DNA from: a virus
IMG/VR virus record: IMGVR_UViG_3300031857_000598
Coordinates: 1 to 36,704 of that record
Length of the DNA: 36,704 nucleotides
Strand: one strand, 5' to 3'
Position 1 is the first letter of the stretch; every line of letters begins with the position of its first letter. The notes beneath the pieces are model-generated. The model saw only the letters and a list, made by a program, of their open reading frames with translations. It was not told the DNA's origin and made no database searches. Shown here in pieces: positions 1 to 6,194 of this stretch. Made by a program: the position numbers and the translations under genes.

Positions 1-379
1 TTTTTAGGACATTTTCTATGCAAGTAATAGTATTATTATGCCGTTCTTGTGCCCAGTCTGGATAAACGTTAGCATCCTGGAAACCGGTATAGTTGTCAAA
101 AAGGAGTATGTTTTTTGTAGGGGGAACTCCATACCCACAAAAAACATACCCCCACTGGCTTTTTACGTCGTCTGGGAGAAGCGCATACATTTGTTTAGGC
201 ATTTGTTCAGTCTGTCTACGAGTATCAGTGATAAAAGTATTCCAACCGGTGATAGTTGGTGTTGGTGTTGGTGTTGGCGTTGGTGTTGGCGTTGGTGTTG
301 GTGTTGGCGTTGGCGTTGGTGTTGGCGTTGGTGCATAGGTGCAAGATGCGATACACAAAAATGCAACAATCGATTTCAT
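1..379 (-). CDS. Proline-threonine repeat lipoprotein (3' end cut by window edge)
   Basis: The frame is open from an ATG at 379, preceded by an AGGAG-type ribosome site, to the left window edge, so the C-terminus is missing (126 codons visible). Residues 1-13 form a short lipoprotein signal ending in the lipobox IASC, with Cys13 the predicted lipidated residue. Residues 17-42 are thirteen perfect Pro-Thr dipeptides, a likely rigid spacer, followed by a folded-looking, aromatic-rich domain with Trp and Cys residues. It would be exported and lipid-anchored in the host envelope, with the PT stalk holding the C-terminal domain away from the membrane. It lies just downstream of a strong terminator, so it is transcribed by read-through or a promoter I cannot see. 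Possible roles include superinfection exclusion, lysis accessory or surface display. The function is not recognised. Confidence 0.75.
   Translation of the reverse strand, partial: MKSIVAFLCIASCTYAPTPTPTPTPTPTPTPTPTPTPTPTPTITGWNTFITDTRRQTEQMPKQMYALLPDDVKSQWGYVFCGYGVPPTKNILLFDNYTGFQDANVYPDWAQERHNNTITCIENVLK
254..331. repeat. Hexanucleotide tandem repeat, 13 units, coding for (PT)13
   Basis: Thirteen uninterrupted 6-bp units (GTTGGT or GTTGGC on the plus strand) encode Pro-Thr pairs on the minus strand. Only the Thr codon wobble position varies (ACA/ACG/ACT). As a six-base repeat, copy-number slippage would lengthen or shorten the stalk without shifting the frame. Confidence 0.95.
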
Positions 380-405
380 AAGAGTCTCCTACACAAATGA
401 CACAC

Positions 406-434
406 AAAAAAAGGCGGTGGAAAGGATCACCGCC
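406..434 (-). terminator. Rho-independent terminator of the leftward late operon
   Basis: On the minus strand a perfect 7-bp stem (GGCGGTG/CACCGCC) with an 8-nt loop is followed directly by seven T residues. It sits 14 bp after the stop of the 449-778 gene and before the lipoprotein at the window edge. It is the clearest intrinsic terminator in the window. Confidence 0.9.
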
Positions 435-448
435 CGTAGTGTACTGCT

Positions 449-778
449 CTAACCTGGAGAGAACGCAGAATACACTGTCAGCGCCCCGCCTGCAATACTG
501 AGCGCGCCCTTGGCCACCTGAAGCCACTTGTCGCCGATTCCCGGAAGCGAGCTCAACACCATGTCGCGGATCTCCACAAGCTCCGAATCACTTAGGTCGC
601 TGAGTTCAGCGGGGATCTGATTCGCGCCCATGATCGCGGTAGGCAACTCAAGCACCGCGCCAAAAAAATTTGATGCGTCGGCCAAAGTGATCTTTCCATC
701 GTCTTTCAACGACTGGAAAACTCCCGCGCCCACTGCCATACCAAATTTGATTGCCTCTTTCGTTTCCTTGATATCCAT
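449..778 (-). CDS. Small late protein, unknown function
   Basis: A 109-residue protein with an AAGGAG ribosome site a few bases before its ATG. It begins with a helical segment (MDIKETKEAIKFG), has an acidic middle rich in Leu, Asp and Glu (PAELSDLSDSELVEI), and ends in a hydrophobic Ala/Gly-rich helix (LSIAGGALTVYSAF) that could touch or cross a membrane. The overall pattern, with a KxTKE start, a PAEL-D-LSD middle and a hydrophobic C-terminus, matches a small protein common near lysis genes in tailed phages, as I recall it. No function is established that I can name. It is the last gene before the terminator, downstream of the spanin-like pair, so a lysis-related role is possible but unproven. 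Confidence 0.75.
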   Translation of the reverse strand: MDIKETKEAIKFGMAVGAGVFQSLKDDGKITLADASNFFGAVLELPTAIMGANQIPAELSDLSDSELVEIRDMVLSSLPGIGDKWLQVAKGALSIAGGALTVYSAFSPG

Positions 779-798
779 TGCGTACTCCTTAGTTTGCC

Positions 799-1002
799 TC
801 AGTGAGGCTGGTTTCGTTCCGTCTCGCGCAGTCTTTCGTTGATCCTAGCATGTTCCTCGCGAAGTTTTGCGGCTTCAGCCGCCTGGGAGTCCACGCGCCC
901 CATCTGCGCCTCGATCGCGCGCTTCCATTCCGCCCGTTTCTCGATGTCAGAAAAGATTAAATCTGCTACCTTGAGCAAAACTGGTCCAATCAATTGCCAC
1001 AT
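799..1002 (-). CDS. Small coiled-coil protein with hydrophobic N-terminus
   Basis: A 67-residue protein. The ATG at 1002 is preferred over an in-frame GTG at 1008, because the AGGAG site lies at a proper distance only from the ATG. Residues 1-18 (MWQLIGPVLLKVADLIFS) form a hydrophobic or amphipathic helix. The rest is highly charged and predicted to be one long helix with heptad-like Ala/Leu spacing (EKRAEWKRAIEAQ, AKLREEHARINERL). The stop of the lipoprotein gene at 1005 lies 2 bp upstream, implying coupled translation. A membrane-anchored coiled coil next to a spanin-like pair could take part in lysis, but I do not recognise the family. Confidence 0.7.
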   Translation of the reverse strand: MWQLIGPVLLKVADLIFSDIEKRAEWKRAIEAQMGRVDSQAAEAAKLREEHARINERLRETERNQPH

Positions 1003-1004
1003 AA

Positions 1005-1667
1005 TCACTCCTTTTCGAGCGTTGTGTATCCGCGAGTTGTTAACCTGTGCCTGGCCTTGGTCGCCACACTAGAGAACCCGTACGCGCACAGTCCTTCGCC
1101 AACTGCGTAGGTGTATGCGTTGCCGTCTGCTGTGAGCAACGGACATCCCGCCCCCGGCATTGCAATCGTTCGCTCGTTGAACACAATGCGCTGTACCAGC
1201 CCGGCTCGCGCCTGGCAGAACGTTGCTCCCTTGAGCGAATCGACATTAATACCGTTGCACTGGCTTTTGCCTGGCAACGTTTCGTTGCTCGTAAAATCGA
1301 TAACGGCGTGGAGCGCATTGCCCTGTTGGGTGATCGCCGTCCACGTCATCAGGCACGAATCCCAGTTTTCGAGAAAAATCGCCGGTACCCACCGATACTC
1401 GAAACTTGCACTCGGCTTCAGCCAAACTTCCTCGCGGTGGCACGTAGTCATTGACAGAACTGCCGTCTTCTCTGGTAGCCGCAAACGAATCTTTTGACCG
1501 CTGCTCACTCGTTGAAGTATCGCAGTCCCAACATATGAAACACCGTCAACATCGAACGGCAAAGAAGCGCGCACAATGCCTTTTCCGTTAGATCCTGAAG
1601 ACTCGCTGCTTCCGCTCAGGCAACCGCTCACGCTCGACGGCAGCAAGAGCGCTACGCTCGTGAGCAC
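1005..1667 (-). CDS. Outer-membrane spanin-like lipoprotein (Rz1-position), unusually long
   Basis: The open frame extends upstream to 1874, but the likely start is GTG at 1667, with a GAGGA ribosome site about six bases before it. From there the protein begins MLTSVALLLPSSVSGC, a 16-residue lipoprotein signal with lipobox VSGC. A Ser/Gly linker (LSGSSESSGSNGKG) and about 185 exported residues with six more cysteines follow, enough for three disulfides. The first 80 bp lie inside the end of the i-spanin-like gene in another frame, the classic Rz/Rz1 architecture. Ordinary Rz1 proteins are short and Pro-rich. This one has a large Cys-rich domain instead, so it may have an extra function, or it may be an unrelated lipoprotein in the Rz1 position. 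Lipoprotein nature is well supported; the spanin role is inferred. Confidence 0.65.
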   Translation of the reverse strand: MLTSVALLLPSSVSGCLSGSSESSGSNGKGIVRASLPFDVDGVSYVGTAILQRVSSGQKIRLRLPEKTAVLSMTTCHREEVWLKPSASFEYRWVPAIFLENWDSCLMTWTAITQQGNALHAVIDFTSNETLPGKSQCNGINVDSLKGATFCQARAGLVQRIVFNERTIAMPGAGCPLLTADGNAYTYAVGEGLCAYGFSSVATKARHRLTTRGYTTLEKE

Positions 1668-1905
1668 GCAATTCCTCGTCTTCGAGCTGGGCGGCTTTCG
1701 AGTCGTCGTTTGCTTTCGGAATACGCTTTTGATACTTTTCACGTCGCTCGCTCCTTGGCGGAAAAGCCGCGCTAGCTGAGTTGTTTTGGTTAGCCCGCTG
1801 AGAAGTGAGCCTCGCTTTGATTGCGAAACCCACACCGATCGCAGCGAGAAGCACATTCGCAGAAAGAAAAACACTTTCCGAAATGCCTATCGTAAACCCC
1901 TCCAT
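1588..1905 (-). CDS. Inner-membrane spanin-like protein (Rz-like)
   Basis: A 105-residue protein with a single N-terminal membrane segment (about residues 11-29, SVFLSANVLLAAIGVGFAI) and a highly charged, Arg/Glu-rich C-terminal part likely to form a helical coiled coil (ERREKYQKRI, KAAQLEDEELRAHERSA). This is the topology of i-spanins, which stay in the cytoplasmic membrane and contact an outer-membrane lipoprotein to fuse membranes at lysis. The ATG at 1905 follows GGAG by seven bases and overlaps the end of the acetyltransferase gene. The 3' end overlaps the lipoprotein gene at 1667 in a different frame. The endolysin is far away, at 35.8-36.6 kb. The assignment rests on topology and nesting, not sequence identity. 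Confidence 0.65.
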   Translation of the reverse strand: MEGFTIGISESVFLSANVLLAAIGVGFAIKARLTSQRANQNNSASAAFPPRSERREKYQKRIPKANDDSKAAQLEDEELRAHERSALAAVERERLPERKQRVFRI

Positions 1906-2408
1906 TTTTCAGCTCCAATCGAGTACAAAGTTGCGTCAACATACCGGCCATTTTTGAAATAAAAGTCTTTGCGAACACCTTCTTTTTCCATGCCGATTTT
2001 CTCGAAAATGTTAGCAGCGTGGTTGAAGGAGAACACTTCACCCCATATCCGGTTCAGGTTCAACACGTCAAAACCGTGGTCAAACAGCAAAGTCAATCCC
2101 GGAACAGAGTGCCCACGTCGTTGGAATTCTGGCGCGATATAGAACGAGAATTCCGCGCGTCTTGCTGTGGTATCGATTGAAGTGAAACCGCATATTCCAA
2201 TCGCAGTCCCGTTATAATTCAGAACGTACATGCGTTGACTTGAGTCTATTTCCATGCGGTTCATGTAATGGCAATGGTCGGCGGGCGTGATAAAGTCGAG
2301 CTGGCGACAGTATTTTCTTACGGAATCGCTGTTCCTCCATCGCAGCATTTTGTCAGCCGTTTCCTCGTCAAACATCCGCGAAAGTTCGTATTTCTTATAG
2401 GAAGTCAT
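1887..2408 (-). CDS. GNAT-family N-acetyltransferase, PseH-like
   Basis: This 173-residue protein has the GNAT layout: an N-terminal part with LRWRNSDSVRKYC, a core strand (GICGFTSIDTTARRAEFSFYI) and an acetyl-CoA loop region at PEFQRRGHSVPGL, then FNHAANIFEKIGMEKEG typical of RimJ/PseH-type transferases. PseH N-acetylates the C4 amino group of UDP-4-amino-4,6-dideoxy-GlcNAc-type sugars in pseudaminic acid synthesis and is about this size. The acetyl-CoA loop reads RRGHSVPG rather than a textbook RGxGxG/A, so the donor site is slightly atypical. The ATG overlaps the stop of the aminotransferase gene (ATGA), implying coupled translation with the upstream sugar genes. The N-acetyltransferase class is firm. 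The PseH role is inferred from context and from the WRN-xxx-VRK signature. Confidence 0.8.
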   Translation of the reverse strand: MTSYKKYELSRMFDEETADKMLRWRNSDSVRKYCRQLDFITPADHCHYMNRMEIDSSQRMYVLNYNGTAIGICGFTSIDTTARRAEFSFYIAPEFQRRGHSVPGLTLLFDHGFDVLNLNRIWGEVFSFNHAANIFEKIGMEKEGVRKDFYFKNGRYVDATLYSIGAEKWRGLR

Positions 2409-3613
2409 TTTTCCCTCGCTTTCGCTGCAAATGGCGATGATGGAAGTTCGCCTTTGAGCGGTATGTTCCGTGTTTTCATTCTCCGAACTACGTCATGCAC
2501 CACGTCCCACACCAACACACTGTACGTTGCATGTGCGTAATTGTAGAAAAACGAAGGCCCAAAAAGCACACCACCTAGACAACATTCTTGCCAGAAAAGC
2601 GCCTTGCTTACCTCGTTTCCGACGAACGCCCCTCGAGTACCGTAACCGTCGATTCTAACGTCGAACTCGGCAAGCAGCTCATTCAGTTTTGCACAGAAAC
2701 GTTGCGCTTCTTCGACTAGTTCAGTCACCGCATTCGGTTCTTTTAGGCATATTTCAGCTATTCGCTGCGCAACGCACAGACTTGCGACTTCACCGCAATA
2801 CGTACCAGACACGAAATACCGTACGTCATCCATTATCTCTGCTTTGCCGCCAACCGCTGCCAGCGGCATCCCGTTCGCCATTGCCTTGCCAATCAGGATC
2901 AGATCTGGGGTCACGTTGCTAGCGCGGGAAACGCTCCACTGCGGAAATCGATACCCGGTAATTATCTCGTCAAATATCAGCAGAACTCCATGCTCTGTGC
3001 ACCTTTTTCGCAGCTCTTGCAGGTACTGCATTCGGTACTCGCTTGCATCAAGTTGCACGGGTTCAACGATGATCGCCGCAACGCTGTCGTCGATGTGGTC
3101 GAGGCCACCCATTCGCCATATTCCAAGCGACGCTGAATCCCCACAACCGTGTGCCGGTGGCACCAAACTAGCGAACGTTTCATGCCAGCCGTGGTACCCT
3201 TCTGACCAGATCCTGTACCGACCGGTTACCGCTCGCGCGATTTTGATAGCTGCTGAGCAAGCTTCTGAACCTGTTTTTACAAACTTCCAACGGTCTACCC
3301 AGTGGAACATCTCTTTCAATATTTCCGCGGTTGCCACTTCGTGAATCGTTGGCAACGAGTGACTCGCACCCATCTCCGCTGCCACCGCTAGCGGCAACGC
3401 TAACTTTGGGTGGCCGTAACCAAAAAGATTGGAGCCCAGCCCGCAGATAAAATCGACGTACGTTTTCCCGCGTTCGTCACGCACTTCTGCACCTTTGGCA
3501 GCGACAATGTGCGTCGGGTAAACGCCTTTGATAAGCGACTCTGGGCGTTTCGAGTTGGTCAACGCCCCTTGAGCAATGCAGTGTTTCGCACGGTCATACA
3601 GTGAAATACTCAT
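2405..3613 (-). CDS. Class III PLP-dependent aminotransferase (glutamate-1-semialdehyde aminomutase-like fold)
   Basis: A 402-residue protein when started at ATG 3613, which has GAGGGG seven bases upstream. The frame is open to 3673 but that start would overlap the previous gene. Class III signatures are clear: GSEA at about 116-119, IFDEIITGYR with the PLP-nitrogen Asp near 215, and LIGKAMANGMP with the Schiff-base Lys near 243. In nonulosonic acid loci, such enzymes add an amino group to a keto sugar or ketone carbon. Canonical pseudaminic acid synthesis uses a DegT-type enzyme (PseC) for C4 amination, so this is either a non-homologous replacement or acts on a different carbon, perhaps with the oxidoreductase encoded two genes upstream. 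It is coupled to the acetyltransferase by a 4-bp overlap. True haem biosynthesis is unlikely in this setting. Confidence 0.85.
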   Translation of the reverse strand: MSISLYDRAKHCIAQGALTNSKRPESLIKGVYPTHIVAAKGAEVRDERGKTYVDFICGLGSNLFGYGHPKLALPLAVAAEMGASHSLPTIHEVATAEILKEMFHWVDRWKFVKTGSEACSAAIKIARAVTGRYRIWSEGYHGWHETFASLVPPAHGCGDSASLGIWRMGGLDHIDDSVAAIIVEPVQLDASEYRMQYLQELRKRCTEHGVLLIFDEIITGYRFPQWSVSRASNVTPDLILIGKAMANGMPLAAVGGKAEIMDDVRYFVSGTYCGEVASLCVAQRIAEICLKEPNAVTELVEEAQRFCAKLNELLAEFDVRIDGYGTRGAFVGNEVSKALFWQECCLGGVLFGPSFFYNYAHATYSVLVWDVVHDVVRRMKTRNIPLKGELPSSPFAAKAREK

Positions 3614-3623
3614 ATAAATCCCC

Positions 3624-4337
3624 TCAAAAACGATGAACGTTATACTCACCAAAATACTCGAGCGCGGTATCAACTTTTGTGCGTACTTTTGCCCACTCGT
3701 TGCGCACTTTTTCCAAGTCGTCAGTGGTGTCTACCGAGATCTTGATGTCTGCCAAATCGTAGAATCCAATCGTCACCCCGTGCCGAATCCACGGCGGCGG
3801 GTCAGTTCTGGCTTTCAACGTGACGTGCTCTTTTTCTTCCGGTGTCTGCGCATTTTGTCCCAGCCATTCAAGCATTCTCGAGCTGATAACCTCGCAGTCC
3901 CACCCGTCCGGTGACGTGCGAAATCGTGGGTCTACGTTGGACACATAATCGTATTCGTTCATCACAGCTAACGTTATGTGCTTTGAGATTATGTATGGAG
4001 GCAACATTGGACAATCAGATGTCACGCGACAAACGTAATCTGCACGCAGTTCTTTCTGAGCTTGCACGTATCGCGCAAGAACGTCTTGCTCTGAACCTGC
4101 AAAAATCGGTACGCAGTTGGTCCACCGCTTGATAATCGGGTCGTTGTGCGGCACTACCATCGCCACAAGTGCAGTAGCGCGCTTATTCATGTTTATCTTG
4201 TTGATGTATTCGGCACTCGCCTTGCAGTTATCTATCACGCATTTCAGCATTGGCCGTGTGCCGACGCTCTCGAGAATCTTGTTCGGGAAACGTGTGCTGG
4301 TTGAGCGCGCTTGAATGATTATCGCGACAATTGACAT
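3624..4337 (-). CDS. SpsF-type cytidylyltransferase (CMP-sugar synthetase family)
   Basis: This 237-residue protein begins with IIIQARSTSTRFPNKIL, the nucleotide-binding signature of the SpsF/CMP-Kdo synthetase-like family (a Rossmann-like nucleotidyltransferase). YVCRVTSDCPMLPP follows, the usual metal-binding Asp region. Members activate acidic sugars as CMP derivatives or act in surface polysaccharide synthesis, and SpsF occurs with NeuB-type SpsE in Bacillus spore-coat operons. Here it is the best candidate to make the CMP-nonulosonate that a Maf-type transferase would use. It has a GGAGG ribosome site, overlaps the oxidoreductase gene by 19 bp, and leaves only 10 bp to the aminotransferase, so it is part of one operon. 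The nucleotide and sugar specificity cannot be read from sequence. Confidence 0.8.
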   Translation of the reverse strand: MSIVAIIIQARSTSTRFPNKILESVGTRPMLKCVIDNCKASAEYINKINMNKRATALVAMVVPHNDPIIKRWTNCVPIFAGSEQDVLARYVQAQKELRADYVCRVTSDCPMLPPYIISKHITLAVMNEYDYVSNVDPRFRTSPDGWDCEVISSRMLEWLGQNAQTPEEKEHVTLKARTDPPPWIRHGVTIGFYDLADIKISVDTTDDLEKVRNEWAKVRTKVDTALEYFGEYNVHRF

Positions 4338-5002
4338 GCTGCCATTTCCTCCGCTTTTCGGTGTATATCAATGAGCCACGATTGGTAATTTTGATGGCTG
4401 TTTTCCTTTCGAAAGAACTTTGGAGGGTTATGCTCAATCCAATTTTGGACATGTTCGCAATAGGCGATATCCATCGCCGCCCCAGCTGTCAGCTCAATAC
4501 CGTTGATCATGCACTGCCAGATTGGACTCGATTCACTCAGCGAAACCGGGCACTGTGACAAAGCGATTATCTGCAAACAGTCCCATACCAAACCATCATT
4601 GCCATGACGAAAATAGTCGTAATAGGAACGCACCGACGCATTCCGCAAAAGTGAATCCATTCTTCTCAGCATTCGCTCATCAAATAGTTCGACGTACTGC
4701 AACACCATTTGCAAATCTATTAGCGATTGATCAGCGTAATTCAACATTTCTCGAACAGTTTGTGAGCTTTTTGCCAGTGGCTTCTCGCAAAGAACTCTTG
4801 AACCAATAGGTAATCCTTGAAGAACGTCGAAGTGTATGTCCGTAGACGTGCAGATAATGAAGTTCCTACAATCGAAATCTATTGCCCCTTTGTCGAGATC
4901 GACGTGGTCGCCGCTGTCGCAACCGAACTTGCGAAGTATCGCTTGATAGCGCGTTCCCATTGAACCATTCGCACCGATAATCTGTATTTTCGTGTTTGTC
5001 AT
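4319..5002 (-). CDS. Gfo/Idh/MocA-type NAD(P)-dependent oxidoreductase, short form
   Basis: With ATG 5002 as start (GAGG upstream, ATGA overlap with the preceding stop) the protein has 227 residues. KIQIIGANGSMGTRYQ is an N-terminal Rossmann dinucleotide motif. DFRNFIICTSTDIHF-like spacing (CRNFIICTSTDIHF) and VLCEKPLA, containing the conserved EKP Lys, identify the Gfo/Idh/MocA family, which oxidises or reduces sugar hydroxyl/keto groups. Family members usually exceed 300 residues. This one has a reduced C-terminal substrate/dimer domain, so it may be a minimal form. In the operon it precedes the cytidylyltransferase and aminotransferase. An oxidise-then-aminate role on a sugar carbon is plausible by analogy to other amino-sugar pathways, but that is inference. 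Confidence 0.8.
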   Translation of the reverse strand: MTNTKIQIIGANGSMGTRYQAILRKFGCDSGDHVDLDKGAIDFDCRNFIICTSTDIHFDVLQGLPIGSRVLCEKPLAKSSQTVREMLNYADQSLIDLQMVLQYVELFDERMLRRMDSLLRNASVRSYYDYFRHGNDGLVWDCLQIIALSQCPVSLSESSPIWQCMINGIELTAGAAMDIAYCEHVQNWIEHNPPKFFRKENSHQNYQSWLIDIHRKAEEMAACQLSR

Positions 5003-5223
5003 CGTCTCGTCCTCGGAGAACGCAAAATCACGTTCGTTGGGCATACCCGTTCAACTCGAACCAGCGCGTGGCCTTGCAGCAAGTCCGCCATTAGATCAGT
5101 CACGTCATATGTTTCTTGCAGGATCTTTCGAGGTCGCTTTTTCAAGCGGTAGACGAGGTAGATATTCGCGAACAGGCTGAGCAACAGCCCAGCCGACAAA
5201 GCATCAATCAGTTGTAATTCCAT
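4999..5223 (-). CDS. Small single-pass membrane protein
   Basis: This is a 74-residue protein with one predicted membrane helix near the N-terminus (about residues 5-25, LIDALSAGLLLSLFANIYLVY) followed by a basic stretch (RLKKRPRK) that would sit in the cytoplasm. A soluble tail ends in RSPRTRR. Its stop overlaps the oxidoreductase start by 4 bp, so the two are translationally coupled. It heads the sugar cluster but shows no enzyme motif. It could be a small holin/antiholin-like protein or a membrane anchor. I do not recognise the family. Confidence 0.65.
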   Translation of the reverse strand: MELQLIDALSAGLLLSLFANIYLVYRLKKRPRKILQETYDVTDLMADLLQGHALVRVERVCPTNVILRSPRTRR

Positions 5224-5229
5224 AGTCTG

Positions 5230-5277
5230 TCATTTGCCTTTCTTTCCCTTGTCCTTGCCTTTGCCCTTGCATCCCAT
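5230..5277 (-). CDS. Possible 15-residue Lys/Gly-rich peptide
   Basis: An ATG at 5277 with GGAG eight bases upstream opens a 15-codon frame, MGCKGKGKDKGKKGK, ending TGA at 5230 just before the next gene. The composition is almost only Lys and Gly, and the reading frame fills the gap between two genes exactly. The ribosome site and placement argue for translation. Length alone cannot prove it. It could bind nucleic acid or membrane lipid, or may only couple translation between neighbours. Confidence 0.4.
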   Translation of the reverse strand: MGCKGKGKDKGKKGK

Positions 5278-5278
5278 G

Positions 5279-5593
5279 TTACTTCTCCTTGGAGGGATCT
5301 AACACCTGCCTAAGAGCCCAATAAACGCCGTTCGCAAACATTTTTTCGGCTCGCTTCAAAATCTTGCTGGCTAGTTCAACGTTGACTTCAATAGTTGGCT
5401 CCTCGCACCGAAAACACCGGTGCGCAAAGTCACCAAAAGCCACCTTCTCAGTTCCCGAGAGCTGCTGATCTTCCTGCAACGGGTTCAGACAAGCTGAAAT
5501 GATCAGATCTTTGTGCGTAAGATCCTTTTCGCCGTTGCGAATACATTCACCATTTGGAAGTATTGCGGATTCATTCAATCTTTCGATAATCAT
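5279..5593 (-). CDS. Hypothetical protein with CFRC motif
   Basis: A 104-residue protein of unknown function. It begins MIIERLNESAILPNGE, carries a C-x2-C pair (HRCFRCEEP, about residues 58-66) with another Cys upstream (SACLNP), and ends in a helix (LASKILKRAEKMFANGVYWALRQ). There is no membrane segment or signal peptide. It lies between tail-fibre-associated genes and the sugar cluster in the same operon. The Cys pair with nearby His might bind metal. The family is not recognised. Confidence 0.65.
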   Translation of the reverse strand: MIIERLNESAILPNGECIRNGEKDLTHKDLIISACLNPLQEDQQLSGTEKVAFGDFAHRCFRCEEPTIEVNVELASKILKRAEKMFANGVYWALRQVLDPSKEK

Positions 5594-5623
5594 AAAATCA
5601 CCTCGTTTTGGAGAGTTGAAACA

Positions 5624-5896
5624 CTAACGCAACAAAGCTAGCACGGTAACGGCCGTTTGCACAACAGACAACAAGAGAACCAGGTAGAAGAAACGCCCAG
5701 CTCTGGCAGTCCCAGCAAGCGAGTGAGCTTGCGCTAGCTCCGCTTTTGACTCGCTGACCCTGCGAGCACCGCAGTTTGAACAAATTGAATGAACGTCATC
5801 TACACGCTGAATAGTGTGATCAAGTCGCTCAATTATCGTGCCTTGAGTGCTTTGCACCTGGAGCAATGCACCCAAGACTTGATCAAGTACGCTCAT
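5624..5896 (-). CDS. Small C-terminally anchored membrane protein (XhlA/holin-like topology)
   Basis: The ATG at 5896 overlaps the stop of the preceding gene (TGATG); a GTG one codon earlier is an alternative. The protein has about 90 residues. Residues 1-40 form a heptad-patterned helix (VLDQVLGALLQVQ, IIERLDHTIQRVDDVHS). A CSNC pair follows, and the last 20 or so residues (FFYLVLLLSVVQTAVTVLALL) form a membrane helix. An N-terminal coiled coil plus C-terminal membrane anchor is the topology of XhlA-like haemolysin/holin accessory proteins. It is one of two candidates for the membrane step of lysis, since the amidase endolysin has no signal peptide. Assignment by topology only. Confidence 0.65.
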   Translation of the reverse strand: MSVLDQVLGALLQVQSTQGTIIERLDHTIQRVDDVHSICSNCGARRVSESKAELAQAHSLAGTARAGRFFYLVLLLSVVQTAVTVLALLR

Positions 5897-6180
5897 CACT
5901 CAAAACCAGCATCAGAAAAAAATGCACTAGTCAATTTTACTCGTTGCTGGATGAAACCGAGCAGGTCTGCTAGTTGTTGACCGCCGAAAGGAAAGTTGGC
6001 TGCATCCAACGCGATATATTTCGTTTCTTGCGGTGCTTTTCCAGAAACAAACGCCCCTTTGTTTTTGTAAAGAGCAATTTGAACCACCGATATCTTCTTG
6101 ATAGGGTCGATGTTAATTGCTATACATTCCCAGTACTCTGCATTGTCGCCGTATGGATTTTCTACACCTTTTCTAAACAT
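5896..6180 (-). CDS. Hypothetical protein downstream of tail fibre
   Basis: A 94-residue soluble protein of unknown function. The middle (KISVVQIALYKNKGAFVSG) suggests beta strands and the end (GGQQLADLLGFIQQRVKL) a helix. It follows the tail-fibre gene by 14 bp and is coupled by TGATG to the membrane protein after it. Small genes just downstream of fibres can encode fibre-assembly helpers, but no motif shows that here. Confidence 0.6.
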   Translation of the reverse strand: MFRKGVENPYGDNAEYWECIAINIDPIKKISVVQIALYKNKGAFVSGKAPQETKYIALDAANFPFGGQQLADLLGFIQQRVKLTSAFFSDAGFE

Positions 6181-6194
6181 ATAAACCTCAGTTA

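Noticed and set aside
254-331. CRISPR-like array
   Set aside because: Units are 6 bp without spacers and code in frame for Pro-Thr. It is a simple tandem repeat.
38-400. Plus-strand open frames over the hexamer repeat (Val-Gly or Trp/Cys-rich products)
   Set aside because: They exist only because the repeat lacks stops in all frames. They have no ribosome site, and the minus-strand lipoprotein has start, signal and lipobox.
1668-1874. N-terminal extension of the 1005-1667 lipoprotein gene to an upstream ATG
   Set aside because: The extension lies inside the i-spanin-like gene and has no good ribosome site. It would bury the lipoprotein signal in mid-protein. GTG 1667 has GAGGA at correct spacing.
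2405-3613. Host-derived haem biosynthesis gene (glutamate-1-semialdehyde aminomutase)
   Set aside because: The fold and Lys motif match the class III family, but its place in a sugar operon with cytidylyltransferase, oxidoreductase and acetyltransferase makes a haem role unlikely.
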